NCBI GenBank assembly: GCA_003052455.1
Contig: QAPD01000028.1
Span: 17,467-81,466 of the forward strand
Length of the DNA: 64,000 nt
Direction: 5' to 3'
From: Sphaerisporangium cinnabarinum
GTDB lineage: Bacteria > Actinomycetota > Actinomycetes > Actinomycetales > Cellulomonadaceae
The notes under the pieces are model-generated. The model did not search any database, was not told the origin of the DNA, and saw only the letters and a list, made by a program, of their open reading frames with translations. How positions within the stretch are numbered: the stretch's first letter is position 1; each line of letters opens with the position of its first letter. A program made the position numbers and the translations under genes. Positions 45,048-52,933 of the stretch are shown piece after piece.

Positions 45048-46501
45048 TCGCCGCGCATAGGTTCCCAGACCGGAATCGCGCGCGCGGTGCGCTGCTCGTA
45101 GTCCACGACGACGGCCCGGACGAGCTGGCGCAGGGCCGCGCGCTTGGCGTCGATCGGGAGGGTGTCCCAGTCGGCGAGGGCTTCGCGCGCGATCGCGGAC
45201 GGGTCCTCCGGGACGTGCAGCACGAGCCGCTCAGCCTCCGCGAGTCCGCGCTCGAGTTCGCCACGCCGAGCGAGGATCTCGTCGCGGGTCGTCACGTACG
45301 CGGACTCGGGGACGAGACCGGACGCAAGGTGTCCGGTGAGGGCTGTGAGCTGGGCGTCGAGCGCGGTGATCTCCCGGGCGAGGCGCTGCGCTTCTCGGTG
45401 CGCGTCGTCGCGCCGGGCCGCGGCGCGCGGCACCTTGTTCTCGACGTCGGCCGCGACCTGGTGCAGCCAGTCCATGACGGGCTGCTCGACCATGCGCAGG
45501 CTGATGCTCCACGGGCCGTGCACGGCCGTGCTCTTCGCCGTCGTGCACCGGTAGCACGACCAGGGAGAGCGGGTGCGCCCGGTGCGGGGTCGGCCGGCCT
45601 GGTCCTGGGTGAAGCCGCGCATGGGCGAGCCGCAGGTGCACGTGAGGATGCCGGAGAGCAGGTAGCGACGCTTGACCTGCCGCTCCCCCGCGCGCCGCTC
45701 GCGCTCGCGCCGGTACGCCTCCCAGGTGGCGACGTCGATGATGCCGTCGTGCGCGCCCGGGAGCGTCTGCCCGTGGTAGGCGATGAGGCCGGCGTGGATC
45801 GGGGAGTCCAGGCACTGCGTGATCGTCGAGAAGTACCACTGCTTCGCGTGCATCGGGCGCACGCCGGACCCGTTGAACCACTCCGCGAGGTCCCGGTTGC
45901 CGGCGCCGGCGAGGTACCGCCGGTAGGCCTCGACGATGTACGGGGCCGTCTCGGGGTCGGGCGTGACCGCACCGTCGACCCACCGCCAGCCCCAGGGCAG
46001 CTTGCCGCCGGGCGGGAGGCCGCGCGCGACCCGGGAGGTGTGGACCTCCTTCCACTGCTCGCTGATGCGCTCGGACTCGAACGCTGCGAGCTCGGTCATG
46101 ACGCCGCGCGCGAACCGGCCCGCGGCGGTCGCGGTGTCGTTGGGTTCGGTGGCGGACTCGATGCGGCCGCCGGCGACGTCGACGCGGTCTGCGGCGATCG
46201 CCCAGTCCTTGCGGTTGCGGGACAGGCGGGACCAGCGCCACAGGAGGATGACGTCGGCGTCGCCGCTCTCGATCATCTCCATGACGCGCTGCACGGCGGG
46301 CCGGGCCCAGGTGCGGCCGGAGACGCCGGGGTCGGACTCGACGGCGACGATCTGGTAGCCGTGCCGGGCCGCGTAGTCGCGGCAGGCGGTCTCCTGCAGC
46401 TCGAGGCTGATGGACTCCTCGCGGTACGTGGACTGGCGCAGGTAGGCGACCGCGCGGGGCGGGGTGTCGGGGACGGGTGCGAGCGCGCGACGACGGGCCA
46501 T
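45041..46501 (-). CDS. int: Large serine recombinase (phage integrase)
   Basis: A 486-residue site-specific recombinase. The resolvase domain starts AVAYLRQSTYREESISLELQ with nucleophile S24; the catalytic arginine region is ILLWRWSRLSRN. A recombinase domain (about 170-280) is followed by a zinc ribbon with CTCGSPM...CYRC (about 285-325) and a coiled coil (about 350-430), the layout of phiC31/Bxb1-type integrases. The ATG at 46501 is preferred because AGGCAGG lies 9 nt upstream; the ATG at 46510 would abut it. The 3' end touches the disrupted tadA. Confidence 0.92.
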   Translation of the reverse strand: MARRRALAPVPDTPPRAVAYLRQSTYREESISLELQETACRDYAARHGYQIVAVESDPGVSGRTWARPAVQRVMEMIESGDADVILLWRWSRLSRNRKDWAIAADRVDVAGGRIESATEPNDTATAAGRFARGVMTELAAFESERISEQWKEVHTSRVARGLPPGGKLPWGWRWVDGAVTPDPETAPYIVEAYRRYLAGAGNRDLAEWFNGSGVRPMHAKQWYFSTITQCLDSPIHAGLIAYHGQTLPGAHDGIIDVATWEAYRRERERRAGERQVKRRYLLSGILTCTCGSPMRGFTQDQAGRPRTGRTRSPWSCYRCTTAKSTAVHGPWSISLRMVEQPVMDWLHQVAADVENKVPRAAARRDDAHREAQRLAREITALDAQLTALTGHLASGLVPESAYVTTRDEILARRGELERGLAEAERLVLHVPEDPSAIAREALADWDTLPIDAKRAALRQLVRAVVVDYEQRTARAIPVWEPMRGEG

Positions 46502-46525
46502 GGTGGGCATCCTGCCTGACGGCGC

Positions 46526-46924
46526 CTACACGACGCGCAGGTGCCGTCGCACGGACGGCTGCCTGTAGGTGGCGCGCCAGAGCTCGACGTACCGGGCCGG
46601 TACGCCGAGCTCCTTCGCGATCGCGCCGGGGTGCTCGCCGACGATGCGCTCGGCGTACGCGTAGTCGTCGACCTTGATGAGCAGGTGGGCGGCGATGACG
46701 TCGGCCTCGCGCTCTTGGCGCTCGTGGACGGCGGGGTCGTCGGTCCACGGGTGGTCGTGGTGGGCGTGCCCGATCTCGTGCGCGAGCGTGAGCCGCTGCC
46801 GGTACGGGGACTTGCGCGGGTTGATCTTGATGAGCCCGTTCGAGTACTCGCCGTTGCGACGGCCGAGGTCGACGAGCTTGATGCCCCACCCGTGCCTCAT
46901 CGCGTAGTCGATCAGGTCCTGCAC
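46526..46924 (-). CDS. ImmA/IrrE family metallo-endopeptidase
   Basis: A 132-residue zinc protease. The HEIGH site is at residues 49-53 (LTLAHEIGHAHHDHPW), with ERQEREADVIAAHLL as the third-ligand helix. In phages and ICEs such proteins cut the repressor encoded beside them and induce the element. Here the repressor gene is 19 bp upstream on the same strand. The start is a GTG. Confidence 0.88.
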   Translation of the reverse strand: MQDLIDYAMRHGWGIKLVDLGRRNGEYSNGLIKINPRKSPYRQRLTLAHEIGHAHHDHPWTDDPAVHERQEREADVIAAHLLIKVDDYAYAERIVGEHPGAIAKELGVPARYVELWRATYRQPSVRRHLRVV

Positions 46925-46943
46925 GCCACCACCCCCGCGCCTG

Positions 46944-47381
46944 TTACGGCTCTTGCTGCTGCGCTTCGATCTCTTCGTCGAGCGCGGGGTCGTCCTCGAA
47001 GGCGACGGCGCGCTCGTCGCTGACCGTAGCGCCTTCTTCGAACGTTTGTTCGATCGACGCGCCGTTGTCGCGCCTCATCGGGATGACGACGCCGGGCTCG
47101 TCAGGCGCTTGACGGTCGCGCGCGCCGCGCTCGAAGCGGCGCGCGATCTCGGCGAGCAGCTCGCCGTCGGAGGCGCTCGCGAGGCGCGGCCCCTCGGCGT
47201 CGCCGCGGTCGAGCCACTGGGCGAGCGCGGACTCGACGGCGCTCGCTCGGTTCATGGGGACGGTATCGCCGCGCTCCCAGTTCCCGACGGTTCGAAGGCT
47301 CACTCCCACGCGCTGCGCGAGGTCGCCCTGGGTCATGCCTGCGCGCTCCCGGGCCGCGCGAATCTCTCTTCCGTTGATCAC
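46944..47381 (-). CDS. XRE-family phage repressor
   Basis: A 145-residue protein. The helix-turn-helix is at residues 2-55 (REIRAARERAGMTQGDLAQR, then VGVSLRTVGNWERGDTVP). The C-terminal half is acidic and probably disordered (DDPALDEEIEAQQQEP), a likely site for ImmA cleavage. Its GTG start has an AGGAGAG ribosome site, and two GGCAAY operator half-sites 10 bp apart lie just upstream. Confidence 0.87.
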   Translation of the reverse strand: MINGREIRAARERAGMTQGDLAQRVGVSLRTVGNWERGDTVPMNRASAVESALAQWLDRGDAEGPRLASASDGELLAEIARRFERGARDRQAPDEPGVVIPMRRDNGASIEQTFEEGATVSDERAVAFEDDPALDEEIEAQQQEP

Positions 47382-47395
47382 GGCTGCACTCTCCT

Positions 47396-47552
47396 AGGCA
47401 ATTTTGGGCAACGCAAGGAAGCGTAAACCGCCTTACGGACCCGAATCCAGGGCAAGACGCGCGCGGATCGCTGCCCATAGTGGCTGGTCAGAGGGCAATT
47501 TCCGATCGTTGCCCATCCCTGCTTGACGTCGTTGCCTGTTGTTGCCTATGGT
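47396..47552. promoter_or_regulatory. Immunity region: operator array and divergent promoters
   Basis: Seven copies of GGCAAN or its complement: GGCAAT 47397, GGCAAC 47407 (10 bp apart), GGCAAG 47451, a dyad GGGCAA-N10-TTGCCC at 47493-47514, and GTTGCCT at 47531 and 47541 (10 bp apart). The rightward promoter TTGACG (47523) - N18 - TATGGT (47547) carries the last two copies between its hexamers. This is the expected control region of the lysogeny switch. Confidence 0.7.
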
Positions 47553-47558
47553 CTTCCC

Positions 47559-47798
47559 ATGCACCAGCGATTCACCCACGGCCCGGCAGTCCGGGCGATC
47601 CGAGAGGCCCTCGGGATCAAGCACGGGGTGTTCGCGCAGGACGTCGGCATCAGCGCCGGCTACCTCACGAACATCGAGAAGGGCGCGAAGCAGCCCTCCG
47701 CCACCGTGCGGGTCGCGATCGCCAAGCGCCTCGGCGTCAACGTCGACGACATCACGTACGTCGTCACCGCTGAGGCCACGAGCACGAGGGCCGCGTGA
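47559..47798 (+). CDS. Cro-like XRE-family DNA-binding protein
   Basis: A 79-residue helix-turn-helix protein: AVRAIREALGIKHGVFAQ, then DVGISAGYLTNIEKGAKQPS. It is the first rightward gene, opposite the repressor, the position of Cro. The ATG at 47559 follows TATGGT by 6 nt, so the transcript is probably leaderless. Its stop overlaps the next start. Confidence 0.85.
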   Translation: MHQRFTHGPAVRAIREALGIKHGVFAQDVGISAGYLTNIEKGAKQPSATVRVAIAKRLGVNVDDITYVVTAEATSTRAA

Positions 47799-47995
47799 TG
47801 GACGACGTCGTCGTGCCGCGCGAGGAGGCCCTCACGAGGGCCGCGGCCTGCATCGCTGAGGGGCGGCGGCTCCGCGACTCGCTCCCCGTCGACGAGGCAG
47901 CGCGCCGTGCGCACCACGCGGGCGGCCCGTCCCTCACCGAGCTCGAGGAGCTCATCCGCGCCCAGCGCGCGCACGCCCTTCCGCGGGTCGCCTGA
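47798..47995 (+). CDS. Small phage protein of unknown function
   Basis: A 65-residue charged protein (DDVVVPREEALTRAAA...SLTELEELIRAQRAH) of likely helical structure with no known motif. The ATG overlaps the Cro-like gene stop (TGATG); the GTG three bases earlier is also possible. Confidence 0.6.
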   Translation: MDDVVVPREEALTRAAACIAEGRRLRDSLPVDEAARRAHHAGGPSLTELEELIRAQRAHALPRVA

Positions 47996-48008
47996 CCCCG
48001 GACACAGC

Positions 48009-48043
48009 GAAGGCCGGCCCCGCGCCAACGAGTACCGGCCTTC
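48009..48043 (+). terminator. Hairpin after the first two early genes
   Basis: 9-bp perfect stem GAAGGCCGG / CCGGCCTTC with a 17-nt loop. It may limit read-through from the early promoter and be relieved later. Confidence 0.45.
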
Positions 48044-48070
48044 ACCTTCAACGAACAGGAGCAGTGTCCC

Positions 48071-48238
48071 ATGAGCATCCCCACGAACCGCGGCCGCCGC
48101 ATCGCCGTCGTGCCCGCGGCGCCGCGTCCGAGCGGTCGCCCGCGTCTCGCGGACTACGACCGCGCCGGCGTCGTCGACCTCGCGTCGTACTACGTCGACC
48201 TCGACGCCTGGTACGCGACCGAGCTGGCGATCGCCTGA
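48071..48238 (+). CDS. Small phage protein of unknown function
   Basis: 55 residues: basic N-terminus (NRGRRIAVV), Pro/Arg-rich middle and an aromatic acidic end (ASYYVDLDAWYATELAIA). An AGGAGCAG ribosome site precedes the ATG and the stop overlaps the next ATG by one base, which supports a real gene. Confidence 0.6.
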   Translation: MSIPTNRGRRIAVVPAAPRPSGRPRLADYDRAGVVDLASYYVDLDAWYATELAIA

Positions 48239-48474
48239 TGGCCGCCGCCACGTACGTCCCGCGGCACCGCGCGGAGTCAGTGCCCACCGGGAAGCAGACC
48301 GCGCGCGAGCAGGTCGCGAAGATCCGGCTGCGCAACGGGCAGCCCGTCCGCTCGAACGCCCGTCACGCGATCTACCGCGGCGGCTTCGTCGGCTCCGTCC
48401 CGTTCACCCTGTCGCACCCGGACGACCGGCTTCCGCTCGGCATCGCCGCGACGACCGGGCAGGAGGCCGCGTGA
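48238..48474 (+). CDS. Small phage protein of unknown function
   Basis: 78 residues, basic, with no recognised domain (QTAREQVAKIRLRNGQPVRS). The ATG shares a base with the previous stop and the stop overlaps the next ATG. It belongs to the early operon. Confidence 0.55.
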   Translation: MAAATYVPRHRAESVPTGKQTAREQVAKIRLRNGQPVRSNARHAIYRGGFVGSVPFTLSHPDDRLPLGIAATTGQEAA

Positions 48475-48773
48475 TGACGACGCAGCCGACCCACCGTCCC
48501 GCCGTCGGTGCCGTGCCGGACGTCGTGCTCGCGGAGAACGGCGCCACCATCGCCCCACCGCCGCAGGCGCGCCGCGGCTTCTCGCAGGCCGGCCTCGCGT
48601 CCGTCCTGCGACCGGATGTCGCGGCCGGGCTCGAGCGAGCCCACGCCGCCGAGGCCGCCGCCCGCGCGCTCGCCGCGTACGTCCGCGCCGTCGAGCTCGG
48701 CCAGGACATCAACTCCCACTACGAGGCCGCGGTCGCCGCCGCGCACGCCTGGACGGAGATCGACCGTGGCTGA
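48474..48773 (+). CDS. Small phage protein of unknown function
   Basis: 99 residues, Ala-rich and mostly helical in the second half (AAEAAARALAAYVRAVELGQ). No motif was recognised. The GTG at 48471 is the alternative start. It overlaps the next gene by 8 nt. Confidence 0.55.
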   Translation: MTTQPTHRPAVGAVPDVVLAENGATIAPPPQARRGFSQAGLASVLRPDVAAGLERAHAAEAAARALAAYVRAVELGQDINSHYEAAVAAAHAWTEIDRG

Positions 48774-49230
48774 GCACGAGGTCATCAAGCGCCCCCGGGT
48801 CGTCGTCGAGAAGGTCGAGCGCGAGCACCGTCACGTGATGTGGATCGCGCGCTGCGAGCACTGCCCGTGGGTCGTCGGCCCGTCGGGCAAGAGCTACCTC
48901 GAGGAGTCCGAGGCGCGCCCGCACCGCGCGAAGCACCGCGAGGGCCGCACACCCGTGTGCGGCATCGTCGTCGCGCTCACGCCGTCGGGACAGGCGTGGA
49001 CGTGGGAGTGCGCATGCGGAGCATCGACGGCGTCGCAGTGTCGTGCGGGTGACCCCGTGGTGGCGCGCGCGGCGGCGCTCCTGGACGCGATCGCGCACGG
49101 CCACCGCGATCACGACACCGCGGCGGTGTGGTCGCCGACGCCGACGGAGCGGGTCTACGGCTTCGACGTCGTCCCCCTCGAGATCCAGGCGGCCGAGCGC
49201 ACCTACCTCGAGTCGCGGAGGGTCGCCTGA
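48766..49230 (+). CDS. Cysteine-motif phage protein of unknown function
   Basis: 154 residues. A likely zinc-binding part has CEHC at residues 30-33 and a later WECACGAST..SQC cluster. HRAKHRE and a C-terminal EIQAAERTYLESRR follow. It may bind nucleic acid; the function is unknown. GTG start inside the end of the previous gene. Confidence 0.6.
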   Translation: MAEHEVIKRPRVVVEKVEREHRHVMWIARCEHCPWVVGPSGKSYLEESEARPHRAKHREGRTPVCGIVVALTPSGQAWTWECACGASTASQCRAGDPVVARAAALLDAIAHGHRDHDTAAVWSPTPTERVYGFDVVPLEIQAAERTYLESRRVA

Positions 49231-49658
49231 TGCGCGGCGGGATGGGCGACTACTCGCTCGGGCTCGCGCAGGACCGGTGGGACGACCCGATGTGCGACCG
49301 GTGCGGCGACCTCGCCGACCACGTCTCCCCCGACGGCCTGTGCGACGCGTGCGTCCTCGCGACGCAGTGCAGCTGGTGCGGGACCGCCACCAGCGAACTG
49401 GACGGGTGGGGGCTGTGCGCCAGCTGCGTCGACGAGGACCTCGACGCCGTCGCGGGCGCGCCCACCCCGGCCGGGGTCGCCGTCGTGCTCGCCACCGTCG
49501 TCGCCCTCCTCGTCGCGGGCGTGCTCGTGGCGTGGCGGGCGCGCCCGTTCGACGGCGCCCACCTCATCCTCGCGCCCGCGCTCATCATCACCGCGGCCGC
49601 CCTGGCCGGGAGGTTCGTGTGGGTGCAGCACCACCGCGAGGAGGTGCCTCATGGCTGA
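49230..49658 (+). CDS. Double zinc-ribbon membrane protein
   Basis: 142 residues. The first half has four CxxC pairs, C22/C25, C38/C41, C47/C50 and C63/C66, consistent with two treble-clef or zinc-ribbon units. The second half has two membrane helices (about 82-101 and 112-131) and a basic end. The fusion of soluble zinc ribbons to a helical hairpin in a phage early operon is uncommon; I do not recognise the family. Confidence 0.65.
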   Translation: MRGGMGDYSLGLAQDRWDDPMCDRCGDLADHVSPDGLCDACVLATQCSWCGTATSELDGWGLCASCVDEDLDAVAGAPTPAGVAVVLATVVALLVAGVLVAWRARPFDGAHLILAPALIITAAALAGRFVWVQHHREEVPHG

Positions 49659-49815
49659 CCGTCCCTGCACACACGGGTGGCCCCACTGCGGGCGCACGCC
49701 GACACGCCGGTACATGAACGCGCACCTGTGCGCCGAGCACGCCCCGCGGGCCCCGCGCCCGCCGGTCGGCACGACAGCCGCGGAGCTGCGCGCGACGCCG
49801 AGGCGGGCTGCCTGA
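49651..49815 (+). CDS. Small Cys/His-rich phage protein
   Basis: 54 residues with C6-x-H8, H12-C13 and C28-x-x-H31 arrangements (PCTHGWPHCGRTP, HLCAEHAP), which suggests a single zinc site. The ATG overlaps the upstream gene by 8 nt and its stop overlaps the next start. Confidence 0.55.
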   Translation: MADRPCTHGWPHCGRTPTRRYMNAHLCAEHAPRAPRPPVGTTAAELRATPRRAA

Positions 49816-50036
49816 TGGCCGCCGTCGACCTCGACGAGTACGTGCACCTCACCAAGGGCGGCGTCTGGCCGCCGCTCGCGGCGCGCCGCCTCGGCGTGAC
49901 GCTCTCCGGCGTCGAGAAGGCCGCTCGCCGTCAGGGGCGGGACGACCTCGCACGCGAGGTCACCGCCGTCATCAGCCACGAGCGCCGCCAGTCCGGGTAC
50001 TGGCCGGCGCAGACCCAGCGGAGGAACGCAGCATGA
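49815..50036 (+). CDS. Small helix-turn-helix-like phage protein
   Basis: 73 residues; AARRLGVTLSGVEKAARRQG resembles the recognition part of an HTH. The ATG shares a base with the previous stop and the end overlaps the next ATG (ATGA). Confidence 0.5.
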   Translation: MAAVDLDEYVHLTKGGVWPPLAARRLGVTLSGVEKAARRQGRDDLAREVTAVISHERRQSGYWPAQTQRRNAA

Positions 50037-50383
50037 CCGACACGACGAAGGACGACCTCGACGTCGTCGCGCTCGAACAGCTCGTGCTCGAGGACACGAA
50101 GCTCGCCGAGGACGAGGAGCGGATCAAGGCGCGCCGCACCACCATCCGCTCCGTCCTCGCCCGCCACCTCGACGCCGGCACGACCGACCTCGCCGACCAC
50201 AAGGTCATCGTGTCCACGCCGTCGCGCCTGGACGCGAAGGCGCTCGGGAAGGCCTTCCCGGTCGCGCAGCACCCGGAGCTGTACAAGCCGGCGCTCGACA
50301 CGACGGCAGCGCGACACCACCTGTCCCCCGCCGTGCTCGAGCAGTACACGCGGACCGGGTCGACGACGGTCACGATCCGATGA
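50033..50383 (+). CDS. Phage protein of unknown function (coiled coil)
   Basis: 116 residues. A charged helical start (LEQLVLEDTKLAEDEERIKA) is followed by a small beta-rich part. It resembles proteins that accompany phage recombination nucleases, but no catalytic motif is seen. The ATG has a GGAGGAA ribosome site; the stop overlaps the next ATG. Confidence 0.55.
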   Translation: MTDTTKDDLDVVALEQLVLEDTKLAEDEERIKARRTTIRSVLARHLDAGTTDLADHKVIVSTPSRLDAKALGKAFPVAQHPELYKPALDTTAARHHLSPAVLEQYTRTGSTTVTIR

Positions 50384-50733
50384 CCGCCGCCGTGACCCGT
50401 GGCGCTGACGCGCTCGTGCGCGCGCAGGCCGCACGCCTGGACGGGTTCGCCACGCGTCTGGACGACCTCGAGCCGGATGACCAGTTGGCCGCGCACGACG
50501 ACGCGCTCGCGACCCTCACCGCCGCGCTCCACACCGACGAGCTCACACGGGTGCAGCACCAGCACCTCGGGTTCCACGTCGCATCCATCGGGGTCGGCCC
50601 AGACGGTGCAGAGCGCCCCACGGGATGGGCCTGCTCGTGCGGGCACGACCTCGGTCGCCTCGACGTCGTGCTGGCCTACACGCGGCACGTGGCCGAGGCC
50701 ATCCGGGCAGCACTCCTCGGGCAGTCGTCGTGA
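50380..50733 (+). CDS. Phage protein of unknown function
   Basis: 117 residues, helical, with a WACSCGHD cysteine pair near residue 90. No family was recognised. Linked by ATGA and GTGA overlaps to both neighbours. Confidence 0.55.
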   Translation: MTAAVTRGADALVRAQAARLDGFATRLDDLEPDDQLAAHDDALATLTAALHTDELTRVQHQHLGFHVASIGVGPDGAERPTGWACSCGHDLGRLDVVLAYTRHVAEAIRAALLGQSS

Positions 50734-51206
50734 CGGCGCTCGTCGCGCTCGAGCGCGGGTACACGTTCCAGACCCTCGTCGCCGCGACTCACCTCGAGCG
50801 CGCCGACCTCGACGAGCACGACGTCGAGCCGGACGCCCCGGAGCCGGGCGGCGACCCGGGCCCCATGCCCACCCCTATCGACCACGAGGAGACGCACGTG
50901 AGCGACCAGCGCACGGCGGAGCACGACGACCCCGGCGAGGCCGAGGCCCTGGCCCTGCTGACCCCGACCCTGGCCGGGTGGCGCGAGGCGTTCGGACGCT
51001 TCCTCGTCCGGCAAGACGTCGACGGGCCGGACGACATCCTCGCGGAGTTCGACCGGGTGATCGCGAAGCACGACACCGACGAGCGCGAGCGGATCGCCAA
51101 GGCCATCGAGAACCTCCCGACGACGTGGCCCAACGGGGTCAAGCACAGCGCCGCCTGGATGCGCCTCGAGGCCGCCGACGTCGCGCGACAGGGAGCGGAC
51201 GCGTGA
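50730..51206 (+). CDS. Phage protein of unknown function
   Basis: 158 residues. An acidic Pro-rich middle (EPDAPEPGGDPGPMPTP) joins a short N-terminal part to a helical C-terminal domain (AEFDRVIAKHDTDERERI). A second GTG start at about 50898 could make the C-terminal domain alone. It overlaps the exonuclease gene by four bases. Confidence 0.55.
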   Translation: MTALVALERGYTFQTLVAATHLERADLDEHDVEPDAPEPGGDPGPMPTPIDHEETHVSDQRTAEHDDPGEAEALALLTPTLAGWREAFGRFLVRQDVDGPDDILAEFDRVIAKHDTDERERIAKAIENLPTTWPNGVKHSAAWMRLEAADVARQGADA

Positions 51207-52090
51207 CCGCCCCGGCCCCGATCGCGCCGGCACCGCACGACCCGGGCGCGTTCGAGTACTCCACGCTCCCCCCGCGCACGCAGGCGTTCGATGGCACCCC
51301 CGTCGACGTCGCGGCCGGGCAGCTGCGCGGCGTCATCGAGCACGCCATCACCCACTCCCCCCGGTCGTTGCAGAAGCGCATCGGGCCGTCCGAGATCGGC
51401 ACCCCCTGCGACCACTGCCTCGCCGCGAAGCTCGCCGGCTGGTCCCAGACCGACGACGGGGTCGCGTGGCTGCCGTTCGTCGGGACCGCGGTGCACGCCG
51501 AGCTCGAGCGGCTCCTCACCGACCATGAGATCAACCGGAACGCCCTGCACACGACCGGGACGCGGTGGCTGTGCGAGCACCGCGTCACCGTTGGGCAGAT
51601 CGGCGGCGTCGACATCACCGGGTCCACGGACCTGTTCGACACCGCCGCCGGCGCGACGTTCGACTGGAAGGTCGTCGGCGAGTCCACGCTCCGCAAGGCG
51701 CGCACGCACGGCCCCTCGCAGACGTACCGGGTGCAGGCGCACCTGTACGGGCGCGGGTGGGTCGCCGCCGGGCACAAGGTGCGCACGGTCGCGATCTGGT
51801 ACCTGCCGCGGAACGACGCGAACGGCATCGACCGCGGGCACCTGTGGTCCGAGCCGTACGACGAGCAGATCGCGCTCGACGCCCTCGACCGCGCCAACCG
51901 CCTGCACGCCAACCTCACCGCGCTCGAGTCCATCTCGACCGCGGCCCGGGACGCGTGGATCACGCAGCTCCCCCGCTCCACCGGGTGCTGGGACTGCTCG
52001 CGCTACCCCAACGGGCACGGGCTCACGAAGCCCGGGCACCGGCCCCCGGCGGACACCCTCGCCGGCCTCATCCCCACCACCGCCGCCTGA
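51203..52090 (+). CDS. PD-(D/E)XK exonuclease, Cas4/RecB-like
   Basis: 295 residues. GPSEIGTPCDHCLAAKLAG (about 53-71) is the N-terminal Cas4/RecB-type motif with cysteines. GSTDLFD...TFDWKVV (about 143-160) gives the catalytic D and D-x-K. QTYRVQAHLYGRG is the Q-x-x-x-Y helix. A second cysteine pair (GCWDCSRYP) near the end may complete an Fe-S or zinc site. It probably works in phage recombination with the next gene. Confidence 0.82.
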   Translation: MTAPAPIAPAPHDPGAFEYSTLPPRTQAFDGTPVDVAAGQLRGVIEHAITHSPRSLQKRIGPSEIGTPCDHCLAAKLAGWSQTDDGVAWLPFVGTAVHAELERLLTDHEINRNALHTTGTRWLCEHRVTVGQIGGVDITGSTDLFDTAAGATFDWKVVGESTLRKARTHGPSQTYRVQAHLYGRGWVAAGHKVRTVAIWYLPRNDANGIDRGHLWSEPYDEQIALDALDRANRLHANLTALESISTAARDAWITQLPRSTGCWDCSRYPNGHGLTKPGHRPPADTLAGLIPTTAA

Positions 52091-52117
52091 CGCGGCACGA
52101 CACACCAGGAGAAGAAG

Positions 52118-52798
52118 ATGACCACGACCCCGAACGCGAACGACGTCCTCATGGGCGGCGGCGGCGCGCCCACCGCGAAGTTCGCCAACCCCGGCGACAG
52201 CATCCGCGGCCGCATCGTCGCCCCGCCGCAGGCCTACCAGGAGCGCGACTACGTCAAGGACAAGCCGGGCGGCGGCGACCTCAAGTTCTACCCGTCCGGC
52301 GACCCGATCATGTCCGTCTACGTCGACGTGCAGACCGACCTGCACGACCCGTCCATCGAGGACGACGACGGCACCCGCCGCGTCTACATCGAGGGCCGCT
52401 ACCTCAAGGCCGACGTCCGCAACGCCGTCCGCGCCGCCGGAGCGTCCGGGCTTGAGGTCGGCGGCACGCTCGAGCTGACGTTCACGCACCGCGAGGACCC
52501 CGACGACAAGCGGTCCCGGAAGTTCTGGCAGGCGAAGTACACGCCGGCCGGGAACGCCGCGCTCATGGCGCCGGAGGTCGGCGGGCAGCCCACCGCACCC
52601 GCTACGCCCCCGCCGTCAGCCCCCGCCGCGCAGCCCGCGCCCGCGCCCGCCCCGGTACCCGCCGCCGCGGCGCCGTCGGGTGAGGACGCCGCGGCGAAGG
52701 CGCGGCAGCTCATCGCGCTCGGCATCGACGACGCCACGATCGCGGGCGCCACCGGCCTCGGTGCCGACGTCGTCGCGATCCTGCGCACCGCCGCCTGA
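52118..52798 (+). CDS. Candidate phage ssDNA-binding protein
   Basis: 226 residues. A beta-rich N-terminal domain (about 20-145: GDSIRGRIVAPPQAYQ, FYPSGDPIMSVYVDVQTDL) is followed by a Pro/Ala linker and a small helical C-terminal part (ARQLIALGIDDATIAGATGL). The OB-fold/SSB assignment comes from the domain pattern and the place after the exonuclease; it is not certain. AGGAGAAG ribosome site. Confidence 0.6.
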   Translation: MTTTPNANDVLMGGGGAPTAKFANPGDSIRGRIVAPPQAYQERDYVKDKPGGGDLKFYPSGDPIMSVYVDVQTDLHDPSIEDDDGTRRVYIEGRYLKADVRNAVRAAGASGLEVGGTLELTFTHREDPDDKRSRKFWQAKYTPAGNAALMAPEVGGQPTAPATPPPSAPAAQPAPAPAPVPAAAAPSGEDAAAKARQLIALGIDDATIAGATGLGADVVAILRTAA

Positions 52799-52933
52799 CG
52801 CGGCACCCCGCCCACGCAGGCGTGCAGCCCGTTCGAGACGGGCGCGGGGACCCACGCATCGAGCACCACACAGACCCACGGAGGCACCCAGCGCGATGAT
52901 CGTTCTAGCACGTTCCCCACAAGCCCCCGTCGC

